Of a stretch of DNA of 64,000 nt, positions 25,291 through 39,700 are shown one piece after another (positions within the stretch are counted from its first letter, which is position 1; the number at the start of each line of letters is the position of its first letter). The stretch spans positions 1,860,001-1,924,000 of the forward strand of contig JBBPUQ010000002.1 in NCBI GenBank assembly GCA_038501195.1, written 5' to 3'. This DNA comes from Nemania diffusa (taxonomy: Eukaryota > Ascomycota > Sordariomycetes > Xylariales > Xylariaceae). The notes under the pieces were generated by a model, which was not told where the DNA came from, did not search any database, and saw nothing but the letters and a program-made list of their open reading frames with translations. Both the position numbers and the translations under genes were made by a program.

Positions 25291-27830
25291 CAGCTTTGCT
25301 GAAACTAAGTAGAGGTTTACAATAAGAAGTTGATACTATTAGTATACCTAGCGATTTATCGTTGCAAAACGACGCCCGCTCTTACTATATTAGAAACTTA
25401 TATAATATCGTGACACTAGATCTATCAAAAGGGGTTCTTGTCTTTTCGTAGAAGTTATTACCGATATCTTGCTCTAAGTCAACCACATGCGAAATAATTT
25501 CAACATTACCAGTTAAGAGTCACCTTATTCAAATAGCATACAGCATCACTCACCTCTATAGACTACTCCTATCATAGAATATCTAGAGAGATATCAAGCA
25601 TCTTGATCACGGACAAGGCTAATATCAGAAAAGGCCGAATTCACCACCAAATATACCTACCTAACTAGCTGAGATGCTTCCCTCATACCTTCACAGTGTT
25701 AATTAGAGCTGCGAAATCGGACTCTCGTGGTCGAGTACCACAGACCTATACTTAGAAGTCCCTGGTTCCTCACGATGAACCTGCTTCTTTAGATATATAT
25801 GTATGAAATATAGGCTCCGTAAGTTTATTCTCGTAGACAAAGGGTGTGGCACTCAGATGTGCACTGAGTATATATAGTCATATACGAGAACTCTTAGATC
25901 TAGGGATTAATGAAATAGGGTAGATCTAGGCTAGGTCGAAAAACCTTATTACATTAGCGGAGGCCTAGTGGCGATGTTTCGAGGATTAAGGGATGATCGG
26001 CGTCTACACATTGGTTTATTTTCTGACATTACTAGGCTAATTGGGAATTGCATAGATGGACTCAGACATAGAAAATGGTGTTTAGGAAGATCTGGATAGG
26101 GGATTCTGATATTTCCTACATCGGATTCATTGTTTGGGGTCCGAGAAAAGTTGGTTTGCTTTCGCTGATGTTGGGGTGCGAATATTGTGCGAGGTTGTCG
26201 TGAGCGTGGCCTTGGCTTCTGAATATCGACATGGGTCAGAACCCCACGTTTGCGTTCGGAACCTTGATTGCTGTCAATGCCAAATGACGTCACCGTCGAC
26301 TAAATCTGCATTGTGCCTCAACTCCTCCCTCCTGTACGCGCTATGTAAGTAATCCCAAGATGGACACATATTGAATTCTTATTCCTTTCGGTCGCATTGG
26401 GCCTGCAGAACAGTGTAGCGGCCAAAAACGTTGCGGCAGAAAATCACAGACACCCTGGAGCAATTGCTCCGGAAAGTCATGCAGTGCTACTGCTTAGGCC
26501 ATCACTTGATATCAGGCTGGTGGTGGTGTTGCTGTCAAAGGCCCTGGGGATACGTCATTTATGGCGCGTGTCAGGGGTGAGGGGCTTTAATAACTTCCTA
26601 TCTAATACTGTACAGCGGCAATGGAAGTGGTACTAAGAGAGTACACCGCTAGATACAAAGGGGAATCAACGAGACCCAGAGTACATAGGTATAATAGGTA
26701 TGTATTTCCGGCCCGGAGCTACAAATGGCTGCCACGAAAAGACAAATAGGCCTTGATAGGCTCGAGCGACTAGTTGAGTCGCGTTAATCGTCGATATTCC
26801 AGCTAGAGCTCGATGAGCGGTACGTCAATGGGGGAGAAGCGGGGCTAGAATCCCCATCTGGGCAGGTTAGGCAATGGTAGCAGAGGCCGACATAGGACGT
26901 TATATCAACTTGCGATAAGTCTAACACTTGGTAAAATTCAATAGCATATTTTCTGCCACCAAAGATAATTCTACAGGTTTATATAACTCAATACAAATCA
27001 ATGATCTACATCGTGTTATGCTTGGGGGCTACTTTAAACTTGGTATGTCTCTTAAAGCGAGGCAATGCTTTACCTCTTTCAGATACTACTGGAGCCCCTA
27101 CCTCTTAAACCCTTGATGAGCTAGTATAGCTCAAGAGCCAATAGTACTTAAATATGTAGACAAGTACCTCATTCAAGGGAAGTACCAAGTGGTGAGTATA
27201 GTATACCTCCATGAGGAAAATGGTATTTCTAGGACCATGTATCCTTGCCCGTGGCCAGTAGACTGCAAGGAAAAAGGCGGGATTGGTACCGAGCCGTGGC
27301 GCAGCAGTACAACCGGGGAGGTACCAAGCTGCTGGTCCTAGTCTATGACATCATTGTACTGTCTGGTAAAATTCATACCAAATCTTTACTGGCCATATAG
27401 AAATATTATCACTTAACATAATGCCCGTAAATATATAATACAGCATATTATGTAAGCATTGCTGTCAACAATTTAACAGCTTGAAAGGGAAGCTTTCAAT
27501 TCTCTAAAATCAGCAGGTTAATAGATATTCATTTTCAGTACGGTGTAAAACACTTGATTTGAAAGAAAGGTTTTATGAAATTGTTAAACACAAACAGCTC
27601 TTTTTGTGTTGCTACTGTAGTTTGTGTATGCATCCATGATCCCATGCATGAAGGATACAATGAGACCCAGGATTCGAAGATTAAGTACTAGACAATATTG
27701 ATTTCTATAGCTTCATAAAAACAATTGCAATTCATTACTAAGCTTTAAGAAATGTGACTAGTAGCAGCTACAGCCTATATATGCCAAGGCAGGAATATTG
27801 TAAACACTTTTCTGTTGAACAAGAAATTTC

Positions 27831-27861
<31 letters not shown>

Positions 27862-29685
27862 AAAGCAAAGGTAGCTGGGTCAGCATATCTCCAAGATAAT
27901 GGCTCTATGATAACAGCCTTACTATTGATATCATAGCCAAAGGTAGTTTAGTCTTCAGCTTCTAGTTAGGTGCCCTGCTATTTTATACATGATCGGTACC
28001 ATCAAGCACAGCTTCCAGCATAGATACATAGTACAGGCTAAAGATCGACACGCGTTGTATATAGGTAACCACGTGAAACTGCTAGGTATGCTATTTTAAA
28101 CATGGCATTTATAAAATCCCATCTACCGCAAGTTGGTATTTTTGATTAGTGAAATATAACCATGTGCCTACCTATGTAGGCAATGTCTATGGCATACTAC
28201 TTAGCATGCATCGGCATTTAGCCAAGTGCAACATCTGCTTTGTTTGCTCTAGTAAGGTATTAACTCCCTAGACAGCTTGTGACTACTTGCAACGCTCACA
28301 CAGCCAAATCTAAACAATATATAGATAAGTAGAGAGTAATATACCAGAACTCTGTTTCCCAATTATTTTCATAGTGCTTTTCTGCATACTTGACAGTGCC
28401 AAGTGACCTGTACTCCATATTACACAACTTATCGTTGGCTGTTATTCTGGATCTATGCGTATACGTGCGTAATTATGGCTCTTGGGATATACATTAATAT
28501 CTAAGAAAGCCACTTGCCATACTCCTACCGGATGTTTTTGTCCACATCTCGTAGTATTATCATGCTGTCTATATATGCTAGCTGATATAATTATGTATGT
28601 TATCAAGAAATCTAGTAGAGGCATCCTGACCTGTTTTGCTGCTAGAGTATCCTAGTAATGGCAGTCCTACTATCTAGATGCACGGTGCCTATAGCGCACC
28701 AATTAGTACCTACCTACCTGCTTACCCATTGGCGCGTGGGGGCCTCGGGGAGCCTGAAGCTCCGCTTAATCCACCAACTTAACACCGTAGCTACCTTTAT
28801 GCTCGATACTGATTCGTAGAATGAAGGAAACCCCAACTAAATCGATATGTTCAGGGACGAATGGCGTGTCTTTATTACCCATGTTATGTATGTATCTCCC
28901 CTACCTCTAAGCACCTTTTGTCTCCTTGCTGGTGCAAGGCACGGCATAGAGAGAAGCAGTACTTGCTACCTAGTGGGGACCCTACGTGCTGGCTTCCACC
29001 AAGCACAAGACAGTTGGCTGGTCGTTGTATAGAGTACCTAGAGTACTTAGCTCGTGGCATTATGGTACCTACATGTATTTACCTGAGGAGGTACGGTAGA
29101 TACTTACCAGCACATGTACAGGTATACCTATCCGCAATCCTGGTCCCGATCGCCACTAGGTACACTAGGGTCGCCAGATCCCAACCCGCGAATTGTGGTA
29201 TGCGTACTTGTCGATAGAAGAACTCTGCCCACCTTCGACGGTTCCCAGAACCCCAGCCAGGCAGTCAGAAGCCAAACGCATAAGTCGATTGATAATTCCT
29301 GTTTCCCTCCACCATCAATCCATATTTTGTTTTTCTCTGGGAACACCTCCTAATACTTCCTACTTGCCGTCTTTACTCATATATTGCTTGGCTGCAACTC
29401 TCAAGCTAGCACAACACAGCACAGCACAGTACAGTATAGTACAGAAAGGACAGAAACGTGCACGCCCGCACGCACGCACACACGCCCGCAGCCACATTTA
29501 CCCCTCGCTCCGTCGCTCGACCGATCCGGCTATCATCTATCTATCTACCTATTGCTGCAGTCCACTACTTTTCAACACCATTCCCCCGACGCCTTGTCCT
29601 CCTGCGCCGCGTCTGTCTGCTCTTTTGTGTTTTCTCGTTCTACTCTATTATACAGAGCAGACAATATTCATACACAACCAACAAA

Positions 29686-31293
<1,608 letters not shown>

Positions 31294-32349
31294 ACTCTTT
31301 TTTCGTCTTGAGCCAGTTCTGGAAAGAAAGGATACAATGCACAATAATGATACCACCATCCAGTCAAGCAGACTATGCATGTTGCAAACATAAAGATGGG
31401 TCTTGCGTTTGCTTTTCGGCGTTCTGAGAGGGATGATGGGCTTCAACGGCTTTCGCTGAATAATCATATCAGCCTCTAGGGCTAACTAGGCATATGGATT
31501 TTAAGAAAAATTTTGCCAGAGCGGACGGGGAGAGCATTGTACGAGCAAGACATTGAGTAGCGGAGGTAGAAGGGCCATGATAATAAGGCGCAAGAAGGTG
31601 CAGTCGAGGAAATACAATCTCGATGGCTACTAGACCCGTACGTTGGACAAGCGACTGGGTTCTAGTACTTTAGCGGAAACTAGTCATAGGAATCTCTAGC
31701 CGGGACGGGTTCGCGATGAGGCTCAGAGACGTAAATGTATTTCCTGAAGCTACATACCGCTCTCTAATCTACAACAAGATCAGAGAAGCAGATCATTCCG
31801 ATTCAATTAGCATCGCATTACAATCGGTATATTTATATTCTACATGAGCGTGATCGCCGTCGCTTTCGTCAGGTAAGAACTAAGCAACTCTCCAGAGATA
31901 CCATTAAGTATTGGCCCTGTATTAAATCTGCACGTGTGAAGTCTAGTTGAAGGAACGAAATGTAAAGCAATGAAATGCTGACTCTGTTGTCAATTCCGTC
32001 GCCTCAAACCACTTACAGATCAGATATACGGGCAATCGAAGCGAACCAGCGTCTTCTATAGCTATAATCCAAAGAGTGTTCATAGAGTATCCCACAAGTA
32101 ACCTCAAGAAGTGGGACTAGATGGACACTCCGATGTTCGGGAATCAACATTATCATTATTTGCTTTCCCGAGCCGAGCAGTAATCGGGATAACAGCTACA
32201 ATAACACATCTAAGCCGGGATCAGAGTCTTTGATAAATCATATAAGTATTTCCAACGAGCATCATGATTGTCCTCACTAACCATTACTACTAGTACCACA
32301 AACACCACAACGAAGCAGCTGGAACGGCCGTAAAGTGATAGCCTTAATC
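31294..32349. other. Intergenic spacer between MAP kinase and aminotransferase
   Basis: No gene is seen in this 1 kb. The first part is presumably the kinase 3′ UTR. Composition is moderately AT-rich and then changes abruptly to very GC-rich at the start of the aminotransferase reading frame. A GTG-initiated extension of that frame begins at 32335, but the ATG at 32350 is preferred. Confidence 0.5.
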
Positions 32350-33774
32350 ATGACGGACCGCGTCCAAGCCGCCTACGACGAAGCTGAGGCGAGGTACATA
32401 GCAGCGAACCCAGCCAGCCGCTCGGCGCACGAGAAGGCCACCGAGAGCCTGCCCGGGGGCAACACGCGCTCGGTGCTGCACTGGGCGCCGTACCCGCTGT
32501 GCATCCGCTCGGCGGCGGGCCACACGCTGCGCGACGCCGACGGGCACGCGTACGCGGACCTGCTGGGCGAGTACTCGGCGGGGCTGTACGGGCACTCGCA
32601 CCCGGTGCTCCTGGCGGCGCTCGCGGAGACCGCGGGCCGCGGGCTCAGCTTCGGCGGGCCGCACGCCGCCGAGGCCCGGCTGGCGGGGCTCGTGCGCGCG
32701 CGCTTCCCGCGCGTCGAGCGGCTGCGCTTCACCAACTCGGGCACCGAGGCTAACCTCATGGCGCTCGCCGCCGCCAAGGCGTTCACGGGACGGCATAGGG
32801 GCCGGGTCCTCGTGTTTGAGGGCGCATACCACGGGGGCGTGCTCGTGTTCCCGTACGGCTGTAGGGAGGTCTACGGCGCGGAGGCGGGGGAGGGGGCGGG
32901 GGGTAAGTACGGGGTTCTCCGCGCCTTGAATGCGCCGCACGACTTCCTCGTCGCGACGTACAACGACGTCGCGTCCGTCGACGCGGCCCTCGCCTCCGTG
33001 GGGGACGGGGACGGCGTCGCGGCGATCCTGCTGGAGCCGATGCTCGGCTCGGGCGGCGGCGTGTGCGCGACGCCGGCGTTCCTAGCGCACCTGCGCCGGC
33101 GCGCAGACGAGGCCGGTGCGCTCCTCATCCTCGACGAGGTCATGACGTCGCGCATGAATAGCGGCGGCGGCATGCAAGAAGGCAGCGCCCGCGCCGCGCG
33201 CCCCGACCTCACGACGCTGGGCAAGTACATCGGCGGCGGCATGTCGTTCGGCGCGTTCGGCGGGCGCGCGGACGTCATGGCGCTGTTCGACCCGCGGCGC
33301 GAGGGCGCGCTGCCGCACGCCGGCACGTTCAACAATAACGTGCTGACCATGAACGTCGGCGCCGCGGGGCTCGAGGCCGTGTTCACGCCCGAGACGGCGC
33401 GCGCGCTGCACGCGCTCGGGGACGAGGTGCGCGGGCGGATCAATAGGCTCGATGCCGACGACGCCGGTACGGGGGGGAGGAGGAGGAGGAGGAGGGCGCT
33501 GAGGGTGCTGGGGTGCGGCTCGATTCTCGTGTTCCATTTCACGCGGCGCGCGGTCGGGGAGATTGCCTCGCCGGCGGACTGGAAGGTGGATGAGGACCCG
33601 AGGCTGCTGGATCTCTTCCATCTGGAGATGCTCAGCGAGGGCTTCTATCTTGCGAGGAGGGGGTATGCCGCGCTTAGCATTGCGTTCTTGGAGCAGGAGG
33701 GCCGGGGGGAGCTTGATAGGTTTGTGGATGCTGTGCAGAGATTTGTGGTCAAGTTCCGGGAGGTGATCGGATAG
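32350..33774 (+). CDS. Class III aminotransferase, glutamate-1-semialdehyde aminomutase-like
   Basis: One uninterrupted exon encodes 474 aa. The order of motifs is that of PLP fold-type I class III enzymes: LPGGNTRS, the cofactor-phosphate block FTNSGTEANLMAL, EGAYHGG, the cofactor-contacting Asp262 in LILDEVMTSR, the Schiff-base Lys292 in TLGKYIGGG, and the GTFNNNVLTM block. These match glutamate-1-semialdehyde 2,1-aminomutase relatives. Fungi make heme precursor from glycine and succinyl-CoA, so the true substrate is probably another amino compound. The gene is strikingly GC-rich against AT-leaning flanks and lacks introns. A (GGA/AGG)n tract at about 33472–33497 encodes a run of six arginines in a normally variable loop, suggesting a triplet expansion. 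Horizontal acquisition is possible but not shown. Confidence 0.9.
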   Translation: MTDRVQAAYDEAEARYIAANPASRSAHEKATESLPGGNTRSVLHWAPYPLCIRSAAGHTLRDADGHAYADLLGEYSAGLYGHSHPVLLAALAETAGRGLSFGGPHAAEARLAGLVRARFPRVERLRFTNSGTEANLMALAAAKAFTGRHRGRVLVFEGAYHGGVLVFPYGCREVYGAEAGEGAGGKYGVLRALNAPHDFLVATYNDVASVDAALASVGDGDGVAAILLEPMLGSGGGVCATPAFLAHLRRRADEAGALLILDEVMTSRMNSGGGMQEGSARAARPDLTTLGKYIGGGMSFGAFGGRADVMALFDPRREGALPHAGTFNNNVLTMNVGAAGLEAVFTPETARALHALGDEVRGRINRLDADDAGTGGRRRRRRALRVLGCGSILVFHFTRRAVGEIASPADWKVDEDPRLLDLFHLEMLSEGFYLARRGYAALSIAFLEQEGRGELDRFVDAVQRFVVKFREVIG

Positions 33775-36700
33775 GTTATGTGGAAGCTGGGAGGTATGTA
33801 ACGGAGGAGTGCTTTTGGTGGGGAGGTTTGATGATAATGAAGACTATGATCATGATGCCAGAGACGATGAAGCACAAGAGTGAGTTTTCAATCGACGATC
33901 ATAGTTTATTTGTTTAAAGCTACTTACAGTAATAGTTTCGATATCTGTCCAGGAAGGTTTTCTGTATAGTTTAAAGGGGCTCTTTAGAGGGCCTATGTAA
34001 AGCGATTTATGATGCCTTCGACGCAATCAACTTCTCATACCTACTACAAAGTCTATTTTAAGAGCATTAGGAAGCGGTACTTTCGTCTCCAGCGACGTCC
34101 AGGGTTGCTGTGCAGAGCCTAATATAATCGGCAACTGATTAATGTATCTCCCAAGTATATTGACGGGATGTTAATCTAACATCGATATAAGCCCGTGTAG
34201 GCGAACAAGGCACATCATATCAATACTTTATACGAGAGCCGTTACAATGTAACATGGCGCTACTCGAGACTGCTCGCTACATGTTAAGCGAGATACAGCC
34301 GGTTCCAGGTTTTCTCTCGCGTAAGGGTGTCTGCTCAAACTACCGCGAAGGTATCAGCTGTGGCTTACATTCAGACCCGAAAACTCAGCCTCTCCGGAAA
34401 GAGACGTCCGTCGAGGGTCCTTGAGGGCAAGGTCTAAGATTAACAAGGAAGCACAGAAGTGACAATGCCTGGTTGATTACTTGAAGTGCTCTCTGATCCC
34501 CTGTAGCTAGATGAATATTAAAAAAACTTCATTCATGTCGTTGGGTCATGGGTAGTTGGTGTTGGCCTTTAGGTCTACGACTTTGGTGTTGCAAATTTAT
34601 CTAAGCGTTCGGTTTTCATCACTACAATATATTCCCCTAAGCAAGAACTGGAAAGCCCCTAGTTTAACTAATACCACGATACTGCATACCAGCTACCTAT
34701 CAAGGTAGTTTTATATTGGTGACTCTGGAGTCTAGGCGTATACATGTGCTCTGGTGACCCTTAGGACCTACCAGGTTTGAGAATCGATCAATATTTTTAT
34801 TAAGCCCTCGCTATGCTTTCCCTTGCACCCAGATGTAATGAGTTATATATGCAATCTGTAGCCGTATCCCCTGGTATCTTATACCCCTACGGCATGGGAA
34901 GATGGCCATACATACTTTGGCTTTGATAGGGCTGCATAGCTGCTTATACATATTGTCCGAGTTAATTTACTCTCTGTTATATCAAGAACCCGACTTTCTT
35001 TTCTTTTTTCACTTTCTTCCTCTTCTTTTAGCTAAGGTTTCGTCGATAATATTTCTGATATGATCGACACTTAGCCTAAAGGGTATTATTTATAACTTGG
35101 TTGAAAAAGAAACTGTTTAAGCTTCATATAATTAATCTCTGTCTCTATTGACTTTTCACATGTATAGTAGAGCTTTACGGCTAGTCTAATTCACATGCGT
35201 CCGAAAACGAGTTACCCATGTGACCCTCCGAACTTATGAAGAAGGAGGTCATGCTGACATTTTGTTTTAGCGCATCTTTTCTACCCTCATTGCATGACAC
35301 CGTTCGAACCTTATGCTTTAGTTTATTCTAATGCATATTTTGCAAGTAGAGTTATATACTTGATAACTCACAAGTACAAGCACCAGGTACATGTAGTCAA
35401 TATCAAGTATAGATTAGGGTTTATCGACTCCTTTGACCGGGTTGGTAAACTTAAAGCATTGATATGCACACTTGACATCGGATTGAATCGGATGCGTTAC
35501 GATCTGGTTGCCATCATCATTTAACTAGCTCAGGCTGTTTCTTTCTCGTCGTTAGGCTTCAACCGGACATTTTCGGATCCTCCCCCTGGCGCCTCCATCT
35601 ACACTATTTCATTTCCATGTTTTTTTCTGGTCCGGAGATGCAAATCAAAGCCCTGGCTCTCGCCGTCTCACTCGTCGCAAACACGCGACGGGATCGCGGG
35701 CTGGTGCGAAACCGGCGCCTGGGCAAAAATCGGTCGACTCCGTCTTAATGATTACCTACCTAATGTAGGACAGGCACCTACAATAGACTGCCTACTCTAT
35801 AGTTCCCGAAATGGGGACGAGAGGGTCAGCCGGTTTGACTAGTCTAGCGTACGCTAAGGTCGTGTGCTAAGTTCCCTCTCTCGTACCACACCATCGCTGA
35901 AATAGTCTGAATGTATGAGTTGTTTTTTTTGTGGCAACGTGATGCAAATCATAGTCGCAGCTACACTAAGGAGTGCTGGTATTAGCATTGAAATTTTTTC
36001 CTCGGTCGACCAAGTCGGTTAGGGGCTGATATTTAGAGCTAGACGAGGAGGTATGTTGCACTACGTCGCCCTATCCGAGTGATGCCCTGCGACGAGTAGC
36101 AGGTATTGAAAAAGAAGAGATCTGCGGTGCAGTCACACCGTCGTGATTTTGTGCTGACAACCTATGCTGGGGTAGATGCAGATCCCCAGGCTTCTACGAG
36201 CCTCATTCTCGCCTAGGTAGACTAATTTCCCGTTAAAGTGGTTTCCTGATCTAATATTGGGCACTTGGGCGGAAGGCCATCAGGATCCACGATGGAACGA
36301 TGGGTGGATTTCCACGGAAACGTGTGCGTAGCTAGCTAGCAGACGGGTGTCTCTAAACTCTACGTATAGAGTCTACAGTATGTATGTACGTATGTAGCAT
36401 ACTTGTAAGTAGGTATGTACGTATGTACATACATAGCCACCGTCGATAACGTGATGCTGGCTGGCGGTCGGGTTTAACCCTGGTTCCAGTAGGTGACATC
36501 TGAGAGAGCTCGATGTTGAACGCTCTCGAGGTTGGCTCGACGTTGACATTGGGTTTTCGATGTTCCGACAATCCCTGAAGGTGTCAAGCAGAGAGAGCAC
36601 CGGTGGGTAGTATTTATGGTTTGGATCTGCATCCCTTCTCCCCTTTCCTGAGCCTGATCCCGTTCCACACTTGATCCGTGAACACACCTACACACATCCA

Positions 36701-39700
36701 TTCTGTTGTTTCGATACCTTCGCGATGGTTGTTCGTTTGTTGTCTTGCCTCGGTTTCGTCTACCTACTTTCGTCAGCCACCCTGGCTAAAGACAGGCTTG
36801 GCAGGCGTGTTGGTGGCACACGCTGCAACCTATTCCGTACCGTTAGTGTCGACAACCCTGCTTGGCATTGGCACGCTAGACCGCGCTAATCCTTGACCAC
36901 CGTGGGTCACCCTGGGCCACCCTGGGCAGCCCATGCACTGCGGTTTTTCTTCCATGCCACTTGCCCTTCTTGGCTACACCTATTCCAGCGACGTGCAGCG
37001 TTTACAGAGCACTCGTGGGTCCTGCCACGCCTGCACTGGCACTCACTGGGGAATGGCCCTCCAGCTGCTCTCTGCGCTGCCTGCTGCTGCTGCCTCTGCA
37101 TGTTCATACGCAGGCGCATCCATACTTGTACATACATGTTCATTTGTTTCTTTTGCAGCGGGAGACCGCATTGTCAATTGGTCAGCTGGTGGCTCGCTTC
37201 GATCATGAGACCGGGCTGGGCTGACATGGCCGTTCTCTTTGCACTACCGATACCTAGCTACGGGTAAGGTCTTGTTAACGACCGACCGAGACACTCCAAC
37301 GTCTGTTCTCCATGAAAACCCGATGGCCCTGGGGCTTCTAGAAGCTTTTTCTTCTTACCTTTTTTTTTTATAACGCTTTCGACCCCGCAAAACGCCTTCA
37401 ACCGCATATTTGCAGCATGTCCCCTGCAACCTGTGGCGACAGTCTCACCATGCGACCATGAGCTGTTGAGCTGTTGCACACATTTTGATAGGGCAATTTG
37501 TCTTCCACGACTCCGTAAATTGTCACGGTATCCACCAGTTGCGTACATAAGTATGCGTACCTACTGCGTACGAACCACCTACAAGAGTCTTAGGCTATGG
37601 CTAGCTAGTTGGATTTGCTGATCCTACAGATCCTTTGGGACCTTCGGTCGCCGCCAGCGGAGTCTACTTCCAGATCTCTTAAGGTTTGGTTAAGGCTACT
37701 GCGATATATGCACGTACCTTATGTTCTTACAGACTATAATACCTACCTACTTAGTACACTACGAGCACGGGCAACCCGGCACTAGTTACCCTAACGACGA
37801 CAAGCATCAGTGCTAATGTAGGTATCGGGCTATAAAGTCGCCCGTTGATGTTAACTGGCGCGTCAGCTCGCGCTTAAATAAAATAAATATTAAAATTTAG
37901 AGGATGATCAGGCAAAGACCTTTCTTACCCGAGTCTACGGCACCCTCATCTCGCTCGGGGCTATTGAATGTATGCGTATGTACAATCCCCTGGCTGATTC
38001 CAAGTCCGATTGTCCTTTGGATGTGGCGGCTGAGCTGTCAATTGAGCCGGGGACTGCGAACCCAACTATCTACCATAGATCGATAGATAGGTAAAGTCTA
38101 CGATGCGTATGTATATATTCGACACGACAAGGGCCGCCTGGGGGATATTGATACGTGGCTGTCTTATTCCCCAAGGAAATAGAAAACTCGGAGAACAGAG
38201 GAGAATCTCATCACACATTCCGGTGTAGGTACTATTACCAACATCCCTGCTGCCGGCCTTGCTCGGATTATGTCGCGAACAGCAATACGCATAAGGGATA
38301 ATAACATGGTTTTGTCAGTATTCATTACGTATGGCGTTCCCGTAAAAATTGATATTGTCTTCATTGAGATACATACTCTTGGCAGTTTTTAAGGTGAACA
38401 TAGATATTAGTCATAATACAGGCAGGAATACTCACCAGTCACATGCAAGTCGTGGTGACAAGAAGGGCGATCAAGCAGATTGCCGTCGGTGCCTTGCATC
38501 TATCTACTACACTACCTACCTACTGCCTAAAATTCAATATACCACCTACATAGTCCACTGCTCAGTGGGCTTTTTTTTATTAATTTTTTTTTCTCTTTTT
38601 CTTCAAACGTACCCCGTATTATAAACAGCTTAATGAGTACTGGCGCGTTACGCACACCGTCTCCGTATTATTAATGGCTCAGATCTTACCTATACTACAC
38701 TAAGGTTAGATAGTGGACCGCTCCGTTCCTCAGTCTCCAACTATGGCCCCATGCATGTATGGAACGTGCATATTCCACCGGGAGTCCCCAGGCCCTAGAG
38801 GACATGGCGACGACTAACGCAACTTCTATTTCGAATCACATTTGGTAACCGTTAAGAAAGCCAGAACAATCCGCTCGTCACAGCATCGGCTACGGTAAAG
38901 ACTGTTATCAATCTAACTTCCCTGTGCCTTGCCTATAAGTACTTTCTAACTGCTTATGCCTAATCAAGTAAGCCGGAGTCTTGCTCCAGAGGGGTTTCAT
39001 GGGGTTATGCGTCCCTGAACGCGTCGTTAGTGCTAACAGCATGCAGATGAATGAATGGGCATGGCGGTTTGACCACCCCTTGGGTTGAGTTGGTGGTGCA
39101 ATCCGACTTATACGGAGTTGGAGGCCCGTATTACCTCAATTCCACATTGCCCGGCCTATGAACTCGCCGACACAATAAACTATGGCCAGCAATTCCAAGG
39201 GAGGAGGGGTCCGAGGACCCCAGGGAGCTGCCATGGACCTTAATAAATGGGGAGGTTATAGGATGGTAGGTAGGTAGTCAGCCCGAACCTCTTATACCTA
39301 TTCGGCAAGCCGGCCGTGCTAGCCCTAGCTACCTGGGCGCTTGTTTGCCCTCCTTATGAACCTTAAAGGCCATGGTTCTTGGTTGACTCTAAGGTTAAGA
39401 CAAATACATCATGTATATATAGGTAGGTAGAACATTAGCTATTTATAGGTGGGGGCGTTAGAAGGCATATATAAAGTATAAGAGTTGAAAGGAATGATGC
39501 CAAGGTTATTTTATCGAGCTAGGTGGTGTGCCTCGGGAGATTTCCTGTAAGTAGGTAACTATACCACCTATTCAACTTAACCTAAGTAATTTATGTAGGT
39601 AATCGGTTTTATTTCCGAGAGCAACAACAACAAACCTGCGGTAACCCATGTAGTATGTACGCTGACTTCTGCCGCCTTGGTTATTCGGATGCTCTCATCT

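Larger units (their letters stand above)
23789..29685. other. 5.9 kb AT-rich, repeat-bearing spacer upstream of the MAP kinase
   Basis: No gene is supported. The block contains a MITE-like element and related partial copies (listed separately), a T11A23 homopolymer junction at 27831–27864, and a notably AT-rich part from about 26900 to 28700. Small open frames at 26134–26636 and 26928–27116 have no recognisable domain. The final 400 bases before 29686 carry CA-, GCAC- and CT-rich runs and are probably promoter and 5′ UTR of the kinase gene. Confidence 0.5.

Noticed and set aside
26761..26890. Possible tRNA-like segment (gggctagaatcccc)
   Set aside because: A plausible B-box-like arm appears, but no cloverleaf with matching acceptor and D arms could be drawn.
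36893..37267. Cys-rich 124-codon frame following the candidate secreted peptide
   Set aside because: The cysteines come from tgctgc repeats; other frames are equally open and there is no start context or domain.
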